The position numbers were made by a program, and so were the translations under genes. From the NCBI RefSeq assembly GCF_013426895.1, contig NZ_AP023176.1:1984001-2048000 (forward strand): 64,000 nt of DNA. The letters run 5' to 3'. Source of the stretch: Paraburkholderia largidicola (GTDB lineage: Bacteria > Pseudomonadota > Gammaproteobacteria > Burkholderiales > Burkholderiaceae). Position 1 is the first letter of the stretch. Each line of letters opens with the position of its first letter. This document shows positions 8,847-17,303 of this stretch, one piece after another. Below the pieces are notes generated by a model. It was not told the DNA's origin. It saw only the letters and a program-made list of their open reading frames with translations, and searched no databases.

Positions 8847-11395
8847 TTCGTACCCAGCAGCGCGCCCTGCGAGTATTCAGCGAGCAGGCAAGGAATGCAG
8901 ATGGATTTCGGCATCGACGGCAGCGGATACACATCGCCCGTCGGCCCCGCAAACGAATGTTGACTTCCCTTGATGTCAATCTTCCCTGGCGCGTGAATCT
9001 CGATGTTTCCGCCTTTGATCCGAAGGTACGCGCCCCCCGACGTGAGCAGGATCTCCTGCTTCGCCGCCGCTTCGATGTTTTCCGTCGCGGACTGTACCTT
9101 GAAGGTCTTCTGCGCGGTCAATTCGATGTTATCGGCATGGGCCTGAATCTCGAGTTTGCCCTTGGCCGCGAAGAGTTTCATCCCTGCGTTCTGGACAAAC
9201 AGGCTGAGCTTCTCCCCCACGCTTGCGATCAGCGACTTACCCGCTGCGATATGCGTGCTTTGCCCACTGACCAGAGTGATCTGCTGTGCCGCCGACACAT
9301 GCGTCGAATCGTGCGTCGACATGCCGATACCTGCCGGACTCGCGAGCGCGATTACGGGTTGCGCGAACGCATTCGCACTGCCCGTGCCGCCGCCCGCTGT
9401 TCGACCACCCGAGGCTGAACCCTCGACGCTGTCTTGCATCGCATCGGCAAACGACTTCAACGCGTTGGAACCGCCCTTGAGGTTCTCCGCTTGATGCATC
9501 TCGCCAGCCGCGGACATCGCATCGATCACACCCTGTGAATTCGCGATTTGCTGCCGCGTCTCGCTCACATCCAGTTGCTGGCTGCCCACGCTCTTCGCGT
9601 ACGTCGTCATGAGGAGACCTTCGGCAGCCCGTACCGCGCCGTAGTTGTCTGTGGCGAGATCGAAACCGCTGCCGAGATACGCACCGCGCGTGTTGCCATT
9701 CTGCGCGACCAGATAGCCCAGGTGCAGACCTGAATTTGCCGTCGTACTGTAGAGGTGCAAGCGGTTTTGGCCCGTCGCGTCGTCCATCACCATCTGGTTG
9801 TATCCACTACCTCCGAATTCCTTCGAACGATAGCCAGACAGCAAACCATTCGAATGCCACTGCGGTTTCGCCGCGTCGTTGTAGACCCTTGCCACCACAA
9901 TCGGACGATCACAATCGCCATCGACGTAATCCACCAGGACTTCCTCGCCAACGCGCGGCAGATGCACGCCACCATAACCACCGCCGGCATCCGACTGCAC
10001 GACGCGCAACCAGCACGACGCCCGTTCATCACCGCTATTGAGCCGGTCCCAGATGAAGCGCACCTTGATGCGATTCAGTTCGTCGGTATAGACCTCTTCG
10101 TTCTGCGGGCCGACGACTATCGCCGATTCGAGTTGCACATCCGGCTTCGCGTGCTCGAACGGACTGCGATAGGGCACCGTCGTCCGCTGCGCTTCGATAT
10201 CGACGCGATAGAAGCCTTCCGCTCCGTCTCCGATCAGCGTGCTCGGCGCAGATGCACCTTCATGTCGCGCGCGCACTGCCGCCACAGTTGCCTGAAGGCT
10301 ATGCGGAAAGACGGGCGCATCGTTGCTGACAGGCAGATTGTTCTCGATTGTCCAGACGGTTTCAATCACGGCGAATTCCCGCTGATCGGCCGCATCGCGA
10401 TCGTGATCGGGATGGCCGCTCAATGTGAAGCGCTGTCCGGCATCGATACCGCGCATACCGCCGACACCATGGAAGCGCTTCGCTCGCGACTCCCACTCTT
10501 CCATACGGATGCGCGAAAGCTGATCGCCGCGATCCTGCTCGCCGTAGGTATAAGCACCGGTATATTCGTACACCTCTGCCTGCGCCGGCAATGCGCCCTG
10601 TGACGGCATCGTCGGCGTGCTGGTGCCCTTCGGGTTATAGATACCGGCGGGGTTTTTATAGTCGAACGTACGCGTCGTCAGCAGCGCGCTTTGCAACGTG
10701 CGCGTGCCCGACCATTGCGTGAGCGCATCCGTCTCGCTGTTCGCTCCAGCACGGTAGAAGCTCACCGTTTTCGGCGACGTGGGCTTGAATGACGACAGAT
10801 TGTCGGCGATCACCAGCGTATGTGACTTGCCGTCCTCTGCCTGCTGCCAGAAACCATAAAGACCTTCCGATTCCAGCAATCGATGCACGAAGTTCCAGTC
10901 GTATTCGTCCTGCCGGCAATACGAACGCGTAGGCAACTGCCGGGAGAGTGCAAACTGAAATCGTCCTTGAGCCTGAGGATGAGCATTGAAAACATCACTG
11001 ACGATTTCTTCGACGCTCACGTCCTGCCAGATACGCTGATCGCGCCTGAACTTGAGGAAGTGCATCCACGACGCAAAGCCGATCTGATAGCTCGTTAGCG
11101 TGCTATCCGAACCGAGCCGGCGTGCGGTATGGACAAAGCCGTTATGCGGCAAATAGGACTTATCGGACTGCTGGATCCAGAGCGTAACGGGCTGCGCGAT
11201 CAGTTTCTTGAGTTCGATGTTCGACGACATCGAAACGACGTCCAGCGTGAACTCGAAGTGTCGCCCGACGCGCGAGTTGCCGACCACTCGTTGCGGCACG
11301 AGTACATCGCTGCCGAGCAGTGTATCCAGTTTCAGCAGCCGGTCGCCCTGTGCAAGACGACCTGTGATGGCTGCGATAACGTCCTGCGCCCCCAT
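8843..11395 (-). CDS. vgrG: Type VI secretion spike protein VgrG
   Basis: This is an 850-residue VgrG. The N-terminal two thirds carry the gp27/gp5-like spike (Phage_GPD-like part, then an OB region with VDYVDGDCDRPIVVARVYN). Then come the DUF2345 extension (KLSLFVQNAGMKLFAAKG; repeating beta-helix strands up to about residue 800) and a short hydrophobic tail ending LLGTK. The tail is where DUF4123-dependent cargo usually docks. The RBS AAGAGGGG precedes the ATG at 11395. No tss structural genes are in the window, so this is an orphan island served by an apparatus elsewhere. The upstream region is AT-rich. Confidence 0.95.
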   Translation of the reverse strand: MGAQDVIAAITGRLAQGDRLLKLDTLLGSDVLVPQRVVGNSRVGRHFEFTLDVVSMSSNIELKKLIAQPVTLWIQQSDKSYLPHNGFVHTARRLGSDSTLTSYQIGFASWMHFLKFRRDQRIWQDVSVEEIVSDVFNAHPQAQGRFQFALSRQLPTRSYCRQDEYDWNFVHRLLESEGLYGFWQQAEDGKSHTLVIADNLSSFKPTSPKTVSFYRAGANSETDALTQWSGTRTLQSALLTTRTFDYKNPAGIYNPKGTSTPTMPSQGALPAQAEVYEYTGAYTYGEQDRGDQLSRIRMEEWESRAKRFHGVGGMRGIDAGQRFTLSGHPDHDRDAADQREFAVIETVWTIENNLPVSNDAPVFPHSLQATVAAVRARHEGASAPSTLIGDGAEGFYRVDIEAQRTTVPYRSPFEHAKPDVQLESAIVVGPQNEEVYTDELNRIKVRFIWDRLNSGDERASCWLRVVQSDAGGGYGGVHLPRVGEEVLVDYVDGDCDRPIVVARVYNDAAKPQWHSNGLLSGYRSKEFGGSGYNQMVMDDATGQNRLHLYSTTANSGLHLGYLVAQNGNTRGAYLGSGFDLATDNYGAVRAAEGLLMTTYAKSVGSQQLDVSETRQQIANSQGVIDAMSAAGEMHQAENLKGGSNALKSFADAMQDSVEGSASGGRTAGGGTGSANAFAQPVIALASPAGIGMSTHDSTHVSAAQQITLVSGQSTHIAAGKSLIASVGEKLSLFVQNAGMKLFAAKGKLEIQAHADNIELTAQKTFKVQSATENIEAAAKQEILLTSGGAYLRIKGGNIEIHAPGKIDIKGSQHSFAGPTGDVYPLPSMPKSICIPCLLAEYSQGALLGTK

Positions 11396-11622
11396 AACCC
11401 CTCTTTTTATCCGTTACTATTTAGCCCGCGCGATTCTACAAGAATAAAACGAATAAACCATTGGCCAGATTTTAAAAAATCATTAGTTTGGAATCGAGAA
11501 AGGTTAAATATGCGTCGGGCATTTTAAATGACGCGAAAATTCTACTTATGATTCGTATATCCGGTAATGCATACCGGGTGCTTTCGCGTAGGGTCGGCGG
11601 CTAACGGATGCATTGCGGCGAA
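11396..11622. other. AT-rich promoter region upstream of vgrG
   Basis: Gene-free stretch with several A/T runs (for example around 11465-11520), clearly poorer in GC than the flanks. It should contain the promoter of the vgrG operon on the minus strand, but I could not fix -35/-10 boxes with confidence. A hairpin GCGGC-gaatcaa-GCCGC at 11615-11631 overlaps the end of the decayed gene upstream and might terminate minus-strand transcription from it. Confidence 0.4.
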
Positions 11623-11798
11623 TCAAGCCGCCCGCACACCGTAAGCGCTCGTAGCCGAATCGATCTGCTGCGACTCGGTCATGACGGGATACAACCGGTA
11701 GCTCGGCGCGACGCTGACAGAACCGCTTCGTCGAACATCACGAGACTTCCTTCGGTAAAGACGAATGGAGGTATTGTCAGCGATTCATGTCATCGCAT
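11623..11798 (-). pseudogene. Decayed small gene B upstream of vgrG
   Basis: On the minus strand an AGGAG box is followed seven bases later by ATG at 11798, but the third codon is TGA. Beyond it the frame stays coding-like (residues SLTIPPFVFTEG, then MFDEAVL). A shift near 11725 is needed to continue into a frame reading VAPSYRLYPVMTE and ending SATSAYGVRAA-stop at 11623. A start with a good ribosome site, an immediate stop and one frameshift together suggest a dead gene or sequence errors. The product resembles the neighbouring decayed gene A (shared PSYxxxP and a D-A/S-x-AT stretch). Function unknown. Confidence 0.35.
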
Positions 11799-11864
11799 CG
11801 AATGGCTCCTATTGGCCGATTCCGCCTGAATCAGTTGGGCAGCAGTGCAGGTCAAGCAACCGTC

Positions 11865-12221
11865 TCAAAACGTCCGCCACGCCAAATTACCCATGAATTC
11901 ATACGGCTGCTCCGTAGCGCCCGCGTCCAGGACTACCGGCCATCCGACGCGCGGGTGGTATGTATAGCTGGGCAAGACGAAGTACCGACCAAGCCTCACG
12001 TCGACAACTGTCGTCAATCGTTCGAATCTCCGCTCCATCCAACTGAACGCTAAAAAGTTCGAGCACGCTGACATCGAGAATATGCGACCCTACGCGAAGC
12101 CTGGCAATCGCCGGTCGCCCAGACCGAGCATATGATACGAATCTCCATTCGGCGGCTCCGCTTCATACCGCAGGACGATCTCGTAACTGCAAACCGGAGG
12201 GATCAAAACATAGTCACCCAT
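11865..12221 (-). pseudogene. Decayed small gene A upstream of vgrG
   Basis: An ATG at 12221 opens a frame for 43 residues (MGDYVLIPPVCSYEIVLRYE onward) that ends at a TAG near 12090. Coding-like sequence continues in other frames (RVGSHILDVSVLELF, then LGRYFVLPSYTYHPRVG) to a stop at 11865. Two frame changes are needed to read about 118 residues. I do not recognise the family. The parts resemble gene B downstream, so the two may be tandem paralogues. Their position between a membrane protein gene and vgrG hints at an old cargo or immunity pair, but this is only a guess. Confidence 0.35.
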
Positions 12222-12438
12222 CCCGCCCAGTGGATCATCAGTTCGTCTCGCGCAAATTGAATCAGGTGCGGTGCCCTACAGGTTGCTCACAACGATCTAC
12301 AAGTCGTTTGTGGAAACTGTCGACGGTTCTAATCCCAATCTCGAACGACCGGTTAAAGGCCGCTCATCGCCGCCCCCCAACCCGAAGAAGCGCCCCTCCG
12401 ACAAGACATCCACCGCCTCTCCACCGACCAGCAAAAAC

Positions 12439-12840
12439 CTATCCAAAAACCCGCGCCCATACCGCCCGAATTCGCCGCGCACGGTCTGCAAGGAGATATG
12501 AAGCCGCCAGCGCAAGCAGACCCGAAACGACGCCCGTCGCGACATGTTCGACAATGGGAAACCGGTAGTGACTCGTATGCGAGAACGCATCGCCTATCGC
12601 CGTCAGACAGCCGACGATCAGCGCATTGCCATATCGATGCGAATAGAGTTTCGCAGCTGGCGTGAAAGTCAACAGTACCGCGAGGACTCCCGTGAGCAGC
12701 CCTGTCTGGATCGCAATCGTCCAGTGCACGAGGCTCAGGATATTGCCCCAGCTCCCCGGCATGCAGGTCATGCACGCACTGGTGGGTTGCCAGAAACGCT
12801 GGGCAAACAGGCGCATCCTGCGTTTCCACTCACTTGACAT
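12439..12840 (-). CDS. Small membrane protein of unknown function
   Basis: The 133-residue product begins at the ATG at 12840, preceded by a GGGAG ribosome site. A longer reading frame upstream lacks one. Three hydrophobic segments are visible at about residues 36-60, 70-88 and 98-118. A short Cys pair (CMTC near 23-26) precedes the first and a basic tail follows the last. I do not recognise the family; size and topology recall small inner-membrane proteins of Burkholderiaceae. It is transcribed towards the vgrG island, with about 220 bp to decayed gene A. The FAD protein gene is divergent, 268 bp away. Confidence 0.65.
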   Translation of the reverse strand: MSSEWKRRMRLFAQRFWQPTSACMTCMPGSWGNILSLVHWTIAIQTGLLTGVLAVLLTFTPAAKLYSHRYGNALIVGCLTAIGDAFSHTSHYRFPIVEHVATGVVSGLLALAASYLLADRARRIRAVWARVFG

Positions 12841-13094
12841 GATGCGCTCCCGTCGCTGCGTCACGTACGACGCCATTCCTTGCTTCGTCCAGATGCGCCC
12901 GTTCAAACGCCCCAATAGCATTAGACCCAAAGAGCAGCGTATCCACGGTGCAATAATACCTCTGCGACGGGATCGACACCCCATTCATGTCGTGTCGTGA
13001 ACGAGCGCCCAGGTGGGTTTGACACCTTGCATGCGCGGCATTCGCCAGATCGATAAGATGACGCGTCAACACGATTCTCACTCGCTAGCCTCTA

Positions 13095-13102
13095 GAGGAG
13101 GA
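13095..13102 (+). promoter_or_regulatory. Strong ribosome-binding site fixing the start of the cNMP/FAD protein
   Basis: GAGGAGGA lies 6 bases before the ATG at 13109. The GTG one codon earlier (13106) is too close to the box, so the ATG is preferred. Confidence 0.75.
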
Positions 13103-13108
13103 TGAGTG

Positions 13109-14842
13109 ATGAGCAACGAGTCCGTACCGGGCGACCCTACGCCGCCCCCTCAGCCCGCAGAAGGGGACACCCGCAGCGACGACGACACGCTGACCAACGC
13201 GCCCTTCGTGCGCAGTCATCCACGCCTGCAGCAACTGTTTCCCGTCCTTACCGAAGCGGAACTCAGCAGAGTGCGGCGCTTTGGCAGGGTATCGCGCTAC
13301 CCCAAAGGCGCAATGCTCTATCGCGTGGGAGAGCGCACCCCGGGCATGTTCGTGCTGCTGTCGGGCAAGATCCGGGCAGTCGCCCGCGATGGCCTCGGTC
13401 GTGAGCAGATCATCCACACGTTCACCCAGCGCGGCGAATTCACCTCTGACGTAAACCAGTTCTCGAACAAGCCTTCGTTCGTGGATTCCTGCGTCATCGA
13501 AGACGTCGAAGCAGTGCTGGTCCGGCCCGACGACCTCAGTCCGCTACTGACGGGTGAAGCCGAACTCGGCGAAAAGATCATGCGCGCGCTGATTCTCAGG
13601 CGCTTCGTTGCAATGGAGCGCGTGAACGGCGCCGTTCTGGTCGGCGTGACCGGTAATCCGCGGCTGCTCGCGCTGCAAAACTTCCTGCGCCGCAACACCT
13701 ATCCGAACGTCACACTCGATGCTGAACAGGACGCCGGTTCCGTCGCGCTACTCGAAGGACTGACACCCCGGCCGGATGACTTTCCGCTCGTCATCTGTCC
13801 AAACGGCACGGTGCTGCGCAACCCCGATGAAGGGCAGCTTGCGTCGTGTCTCGGACTGATTCCCGACTTCGACCCCGCCCATGTCTACGATGTGGCGATC
13901 GTCGGCGCGGGTCCCGCCGGACTTGCGGCAGCCGTCTACGCGGCATCCGAGGGAATGTCGGTCGCGGTGCTCGACTGTCGCGCGCCCGGTGGCCAGGCCG
14001 GTGCGAGCGCGCGCATCGAGAACTTTTTCGGTTTCCCTACAGGCATCACGGGGCACGCGCTCGCGGACCGCGCGTTCGTTCAGGCGCAGAAGTTCGGTGC
14101 GCACATCGGCATCCCGTGCGAGGTCAAGGCGCTGTATTGCGACAGGCAACCACCCGTCGTCGAGCTTACCGATGGCCATCGAATCACCGCGCGCACCGTG
14201 GTCATCGCGACGGGCGCCGAGTACCGTCGACCCGTCGTCGAGGATCTCGAGCGTTTCGAGGGCCGAGGCGTCTACTACTGGGCGACGCCGATCGAAGCGA
14301 AGCTATGTCGCAACGAACCGGTGATGTTGATCGGGGGCGGCAATTCGGCGGGACAGGCAGTCGTGTTTCTCGCGTCGCATGCCGAGCATGTGCACGTGTT
14401 CATTCGAGGCGCAAAGCTCGAGGACAGCATGTCGCACTACCTGGTCGAGCGCGTCACGTCGCTGCCGAACGTGACGGTTCATACGCGGGTCGAGCTGACC
14501 GCGCTCGAAGGAACAGGGCGGCTTGAACGGGTGCACTATCGCGGCGCCGGTGGAATCGAGGGGAGTATGACCATCCATCACCTGTTCGTGTTCATCGGCG
14601 CGGACCCCAACACCCGCTGGCTCAACACGTGCGGCATCTCGCTCGACAGCAAAGGCTTCGTGCAGACGGGCATTGACCCTCCCGACGCGAACATGCTGTC
14701 GATATCGCTGCAGACGAGCGTCGAAGGTGTGTTCGCAATTGGCGATGTCCGCTCGGGGTCGACCAAGCGTGTCGCTTCGGCAGTAGGCGAAGGCGCGGGT
14801 GTGGTCGCGCAGATTCAGGTCTTTCTGTCTCGCGCTTATTGA
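13109..14842 (+). CDS. Cyclic nucleotide-binding domain fused to thioredoxin reductase-like FAD oxidoreductase
   Basis: A 577-residue multidomain protein. Residues about 35-165 form a cNMP/CRP-like sensor domain (FVLLSGKIRAVARDG). Residues about 175-250 are a small thioredoxin/glutaredoxin-like segment without a CxxC. From about 260 there is a two-Rossmann flavoprotein like TrxB, with FAD motif GAGPAG at 266-271, GGQAG, ATGAEYRRP and the NADP motif IGGGNSAG. Where thioredoxin reductase has its CATC disulfide, this protein reads YYWATPIEAKLC. It therefore should not be a classical disulfide reductase. It may be a ferredoxin/flavodoxin reductase-like enzyme gated by a nucleotide. Monocistronic, convergent with the next gene. 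Confidence 0.85.
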   Translation: MSNESVPGDPTPPPQPAEGDTRSDDDTLTNAPFVRSHPRLQQLFPVLTEAELSRVRRFGRVSRYPKGAMLYRVGERTPGMFVLLSGKIRAVARDGLGREQIIHTFTQRGEFTSDVNQFSNKPSFVDSCVIEDVEAVLVRPDDLSPLLTGEAELGEKIMRALILRRFVAMERVNGAVLVGVTGNPRLLALQNFLRRNTYPNVTLDAEQDAGSVALLEGLTPRPDDFPLVICPNGTVLRNPDEGQLASCLGLIPDFDPAHVYDVAIVGAGPAGLAAAVYAASEGMSVAVLDCRAPGGQAGASARIENFFGFPTGITGHALADRAFVQAQKFGAHIGIPCEVKALYCDRQPPVVELTDGHRITARTVVIATGAEYRRPVVEDLERFEGRGVYYWATPIEAKLCRNEPVMLIGGGNSAGQAVVFLASHAEHVHVFIRGAKLEDSMSHYLVERVTSLPNVTVHTRVELTALEGTGRLERVHYRGAGGIEGSMTIHHLFVFIGADPNTRWLNTCGISLDSKGFVQTGIDPPDANMLSISLQTSVEGVFAIGDVRSGSTKRVASAVGEGAGVVAQIQVFLSRAY

Positions 14843-14889
14843 GCGAGCTGACTGAGCGAGCTTGCAGGACGCGCTGCGATTCGACCGGA

Positions 14890-15948
14890 TCAGTTTCTAC
14901 CGGCTTCGTCTGTTCTCCTCCAGCATCCGTCATCATCCTTATGCTCGCCTCGTCCCGACCGGAAGGCGATCCCCGCGAAACGGGCCGGACTGGGCGTGGA
15001 GTCCTCGATGATCTGAGACGGCGCCACATTGCCCCTTGCTCCCGGCGCGAACGCGAGAATGCGCAGGTTCTGCCCGGCAATGAAGAGCCGCCCGTCTTCG
15101 GAGACGGCAATCTTGTTACCCGGCAGCGGCAAGCGTTCGCCGATGATTCCCGTGGCCGGACCGCTGATAGTCCGTAGCGGGCGCACGTTGCCACTCGCCT
15201 TGGCGGCGAAAACGCTCACCTGGGTCTGGCTCGCATCGGCAGTCGTGTTGTAGACGAATAATTCGTCCGTACGGGGATCGACAGCGATGGACGTGGCGAT
15301 CTGCGAGAAAAAAACGTCGCGGCCCGGAAACAGGCCGGTTTTGGGACCTGTGAGGCTGCGCAGAAGCGGTGGCGCGCTCACGCTTCGGCTCGTGCCGAAC
15401 GTGTCGATGATCGCCGCTCCCTGTATGTCATAACCGGCGATCAGCAGATTGTCGTCGCCGTCGATCGCGATGCTCTGGTACTGGGTGATGTTCGGATCGG
15501 TAATGCGCACGGGATTGGGTATCGGCCCCGAGCTATTGACGGGAAGGACCATCACGCCCGCAGTCGAGGGACGAACGCTCAGGACGAAGTCGTTGAGGCG
15601 AGAGTCCACCGCAATGCCGGGCAGGTCATTTGTCATGGGCAACGTGATTGAGCGGCCCGGCGCCTGATTGCCCTCGGCCTTGCGCGGAAAGATGTCGACG
15701 GCGTCATTGCCAAACTGCGCAACGTGAAAGGCGTCCTTCCTGTCGATCACTATCGCCCCGGCCGACATCAGGGTGGTGAGCGGCCCCTGCAGCACCTGGC
15801 AGGGTTCGGTCGCTCCGTTGGCGCGCGCGGAGTAACCGCGAATCTGGTCACTGAACGTGACAAAGACGGCGTCGTGAGAGCAGACGGCGTGCGCCAGCTG
15901 GACTCCGAAAAACATACTGACGGCGGCGACACATAGCGCGGGTTTCAT
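14890..15948 (-). CDS. Secreted beta-propeller-like protein of unknown function
   Basis: The 352-residue product has a clear Sec signal peptide (cleavage after about residue 21, AHA-VC). The mature part has repeated segments of the type GIAVDS, SIAIDGDDNLLIAGY, SIAVDPRTDELFVYN and KIAVSEDGRLFIAGQN. Such NHL/SMP-like blades indicate a six- or seven-bladed beta-propeller in the periplasm or outside the cell. Two Cys near the N-terminus could pair. No catalytic motif is evident. It is convergent with the FAD protein and divergent from the alpha/beta hydrolase operon, with over 450 bp between starts. Function unknown. Confidence 0.75.
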   Translation of the reverse strand: MKPALCVAAVSMFFGVQLAHAVCSHDAVFVTFSDQIRGYSARANGATEPCQVLQGPLTTLMSAGAIVIDRKDAFHVAQFGNDAVDIFPRKAEGNQAPGRSITLPMTNDLPGIAVDSRLNDFVLSVRPSTAGVMVLPVNSSGPIPNPVRITDPNITQYQSIAIDGDDNLLIAGYDIQGAAIIDTFGTSRSVSAPPLLRSLTGPKTGLFPGRDVFFSQIATSIAVDPRTDELFVYNTTADASQTQVSVFAAKASGNVRPLRTISGPATGIIGERLPLPGNKIAVSEDGRLFIAGQNLRILAFAPGARGNVAPSQIIEDSTPSPARFAGIAFRSGRGEHKDDDGCWRRTDEAGRN

Positions 15949-16403
15949 GACATGCCTCCTTGGTCACAATTGAGCGAATGCGCCGATTAAGCATAGACGC
16001 CCGCTGGAGACCAAACGACGCGCCGCCAATTGCAACCTGTGTTTTGGCGGACGATGCAAGAGCATGCCGAACGCTGTCGAACGCCGCGCTGCTCAAGCGC
16101 GCCGCCGTCCCTGGATGAAATCGCGAAGCAATCGCGTACGCGACATCGGCCAGCCTCATGCCGGGCGAAGCCTGCGCGCAAACGGTGGGCCGCACTGGCG
16201 GTCTGAGTCATGCCTGAAAAGCATGCCGTACAGCCTACAAAGTCTTTTCCCTCGGAGTTAGAGGCGCCTACATTACGTTGCAGGACGGCGTTGACACAAA
16301 CTCAGACGAACGGGCCAGTCGCAGCACTCCACAGATAGCCCATACGTTTCAGCGATATCGCGTCGCATACAACTCGCAACGGATTCATCAAAGGACGACT
16401 GCC
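15949..16403. other. Intergenic region between divergent genes
   Basis: No gene is supported here. The region separates the propeller protein (minus) from the hydrolase-SDR operon (plus) and contains one copy of the 40-bp repeat (16209-16248). Short reading frames on both strands have no ribosome site or recognisable motif. Confidence 0.6.
16209..16248 (+). repeat. 40-bp repeated element, copy 1
   Basis: This 40-bp block matches 21898-21937 at 34 of 40 positions. It opens with a CATGC...GCATG inverted repeat and ends in AAAGTCTTTT. It lies 155 bp before the start of the alpha/beta hydrolase gene, in the same orientation relative to its gene as copy 2. A shared operator or promoter element is likely. 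Confidence 0.6.
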
Positions 16404-17270
16404 ATGACCCGCCATACTCACCAGACCGCGCCGACCCAGTTCGTCGAGGCCAACGGTATCCGCTTCGCGTATCGCCGCTTCGGCAAGACGAACGGCGTAC
16501 CGCTCGTGATGAATATTCACTTCACGGGCACGATGGACCATTGGGACCCCGCCGTCACCGACGGTCTCGCGCAACACCGCGAAGTGATCCTGTTCAACAA
16601 CGCCGGGATTTCCAGCAGCTCGGGCACGGTGCCGGAGTCGATCGAAGAAATGGCCGCCAATGCCGCTGCGTTCATCGAAGCGCTTGCGCTAAAGCAGGTC
16701 GACGTGCTCGGCTTTTCGATGGGCGGCCTGATCGCGCAGGAACTCGCGATCACGAAGCCGCGCCTGGTGCGCAAGGTGATCCTCGTCGGCACCGGCCCGC
16801 GCAGCGGCGAAGGCATGGCGTCGCTGACGCCTGAAGCGCAGGAGATCTTCGGTGCATCGTATGCGCATCCCGATGACCTGTGGCTGCGCGTGCACTTCGC
16901 ACCGTCCGAAGCGAGCCAGGCCGCAGGCCGTGGCTTCGTCGAGCGCTTCCGTCTGCGCACCGGGCACCGCGACCCCGAAGCCAACGACAAGGTCGCGCCC
17001 GCCCAACTCGCCGCGCTCGCGAAATGGGGCGCGCCGCGCGAGAACCCGTACGACTATCTCGACGCGCTCAGGCAGCCGACGCTCGTCATCAACGGCGACA
17101 ACGACGTGATCATCTATTCGATCAACTCGTGGATCCTGCAGCAGCACATTCCGAACGCACAACTGATCCTCTATCCGGACGCCAATCACGGCTCGCTGTA
17201 CCAGTACCCGCAGCGCTTCGTCGCGCATGTCGATCAGTTTCTCTCGGAAGCCGACGTATCCAACGCGTAA
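16404..17270 (+). CDS. Alpha/beta hydrolase
   Basis: A 288-residue alpha/beta-fold hydrolase. The nucleophile elbow GFSMGG is at residues 103-108 (Ser105), the acid is probably the Asp in VINGDNDVII, and the catalytic His is in PDANHGSLYQ. The oxyanion region precedes at NIHFTGTMDHWDP. The ATG at 16404 has an AAGGA ribosome site. Sequence style is that of esterases, haloperoxidase-like or lactonase-like enzymes common in Burkholderia; the substrate is unknown. It is followed 33 bp later by an SDR gene and is probably cotranscribed. The 40-bp repeat upstream suggests shared control with the SDR at 22035. Confidence 0.88.
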   Translation: MTRHTHQTAPTQFVEANGIRFAYRRFGKTNGVPLVMNIHFTGTMDHWDPAVTDGLAQHREVILFNNAGISSSSGTVPESIEEMAANAAAFIEALALKQVDVLGFSMGGLIAQELAITKPRLVRKVILVGTGPRSGEGMASLTPEAQEIFGASYAHPDDLWLRVHFAPSEASQAAGRGFVERFRLRTGHRDPEANDKVAPAQLAALAKWGAPRENPYDYLDALRQPTLVINGDNDVIIYSINSWILQQHIPNAQLILYPDANHGSLYQYPQRFVAHVDQFLSEADVSNA

Positions 17271-17303
17271 ACGCACGCTCATCACATTCAACGGAATCTC
17301 ATC

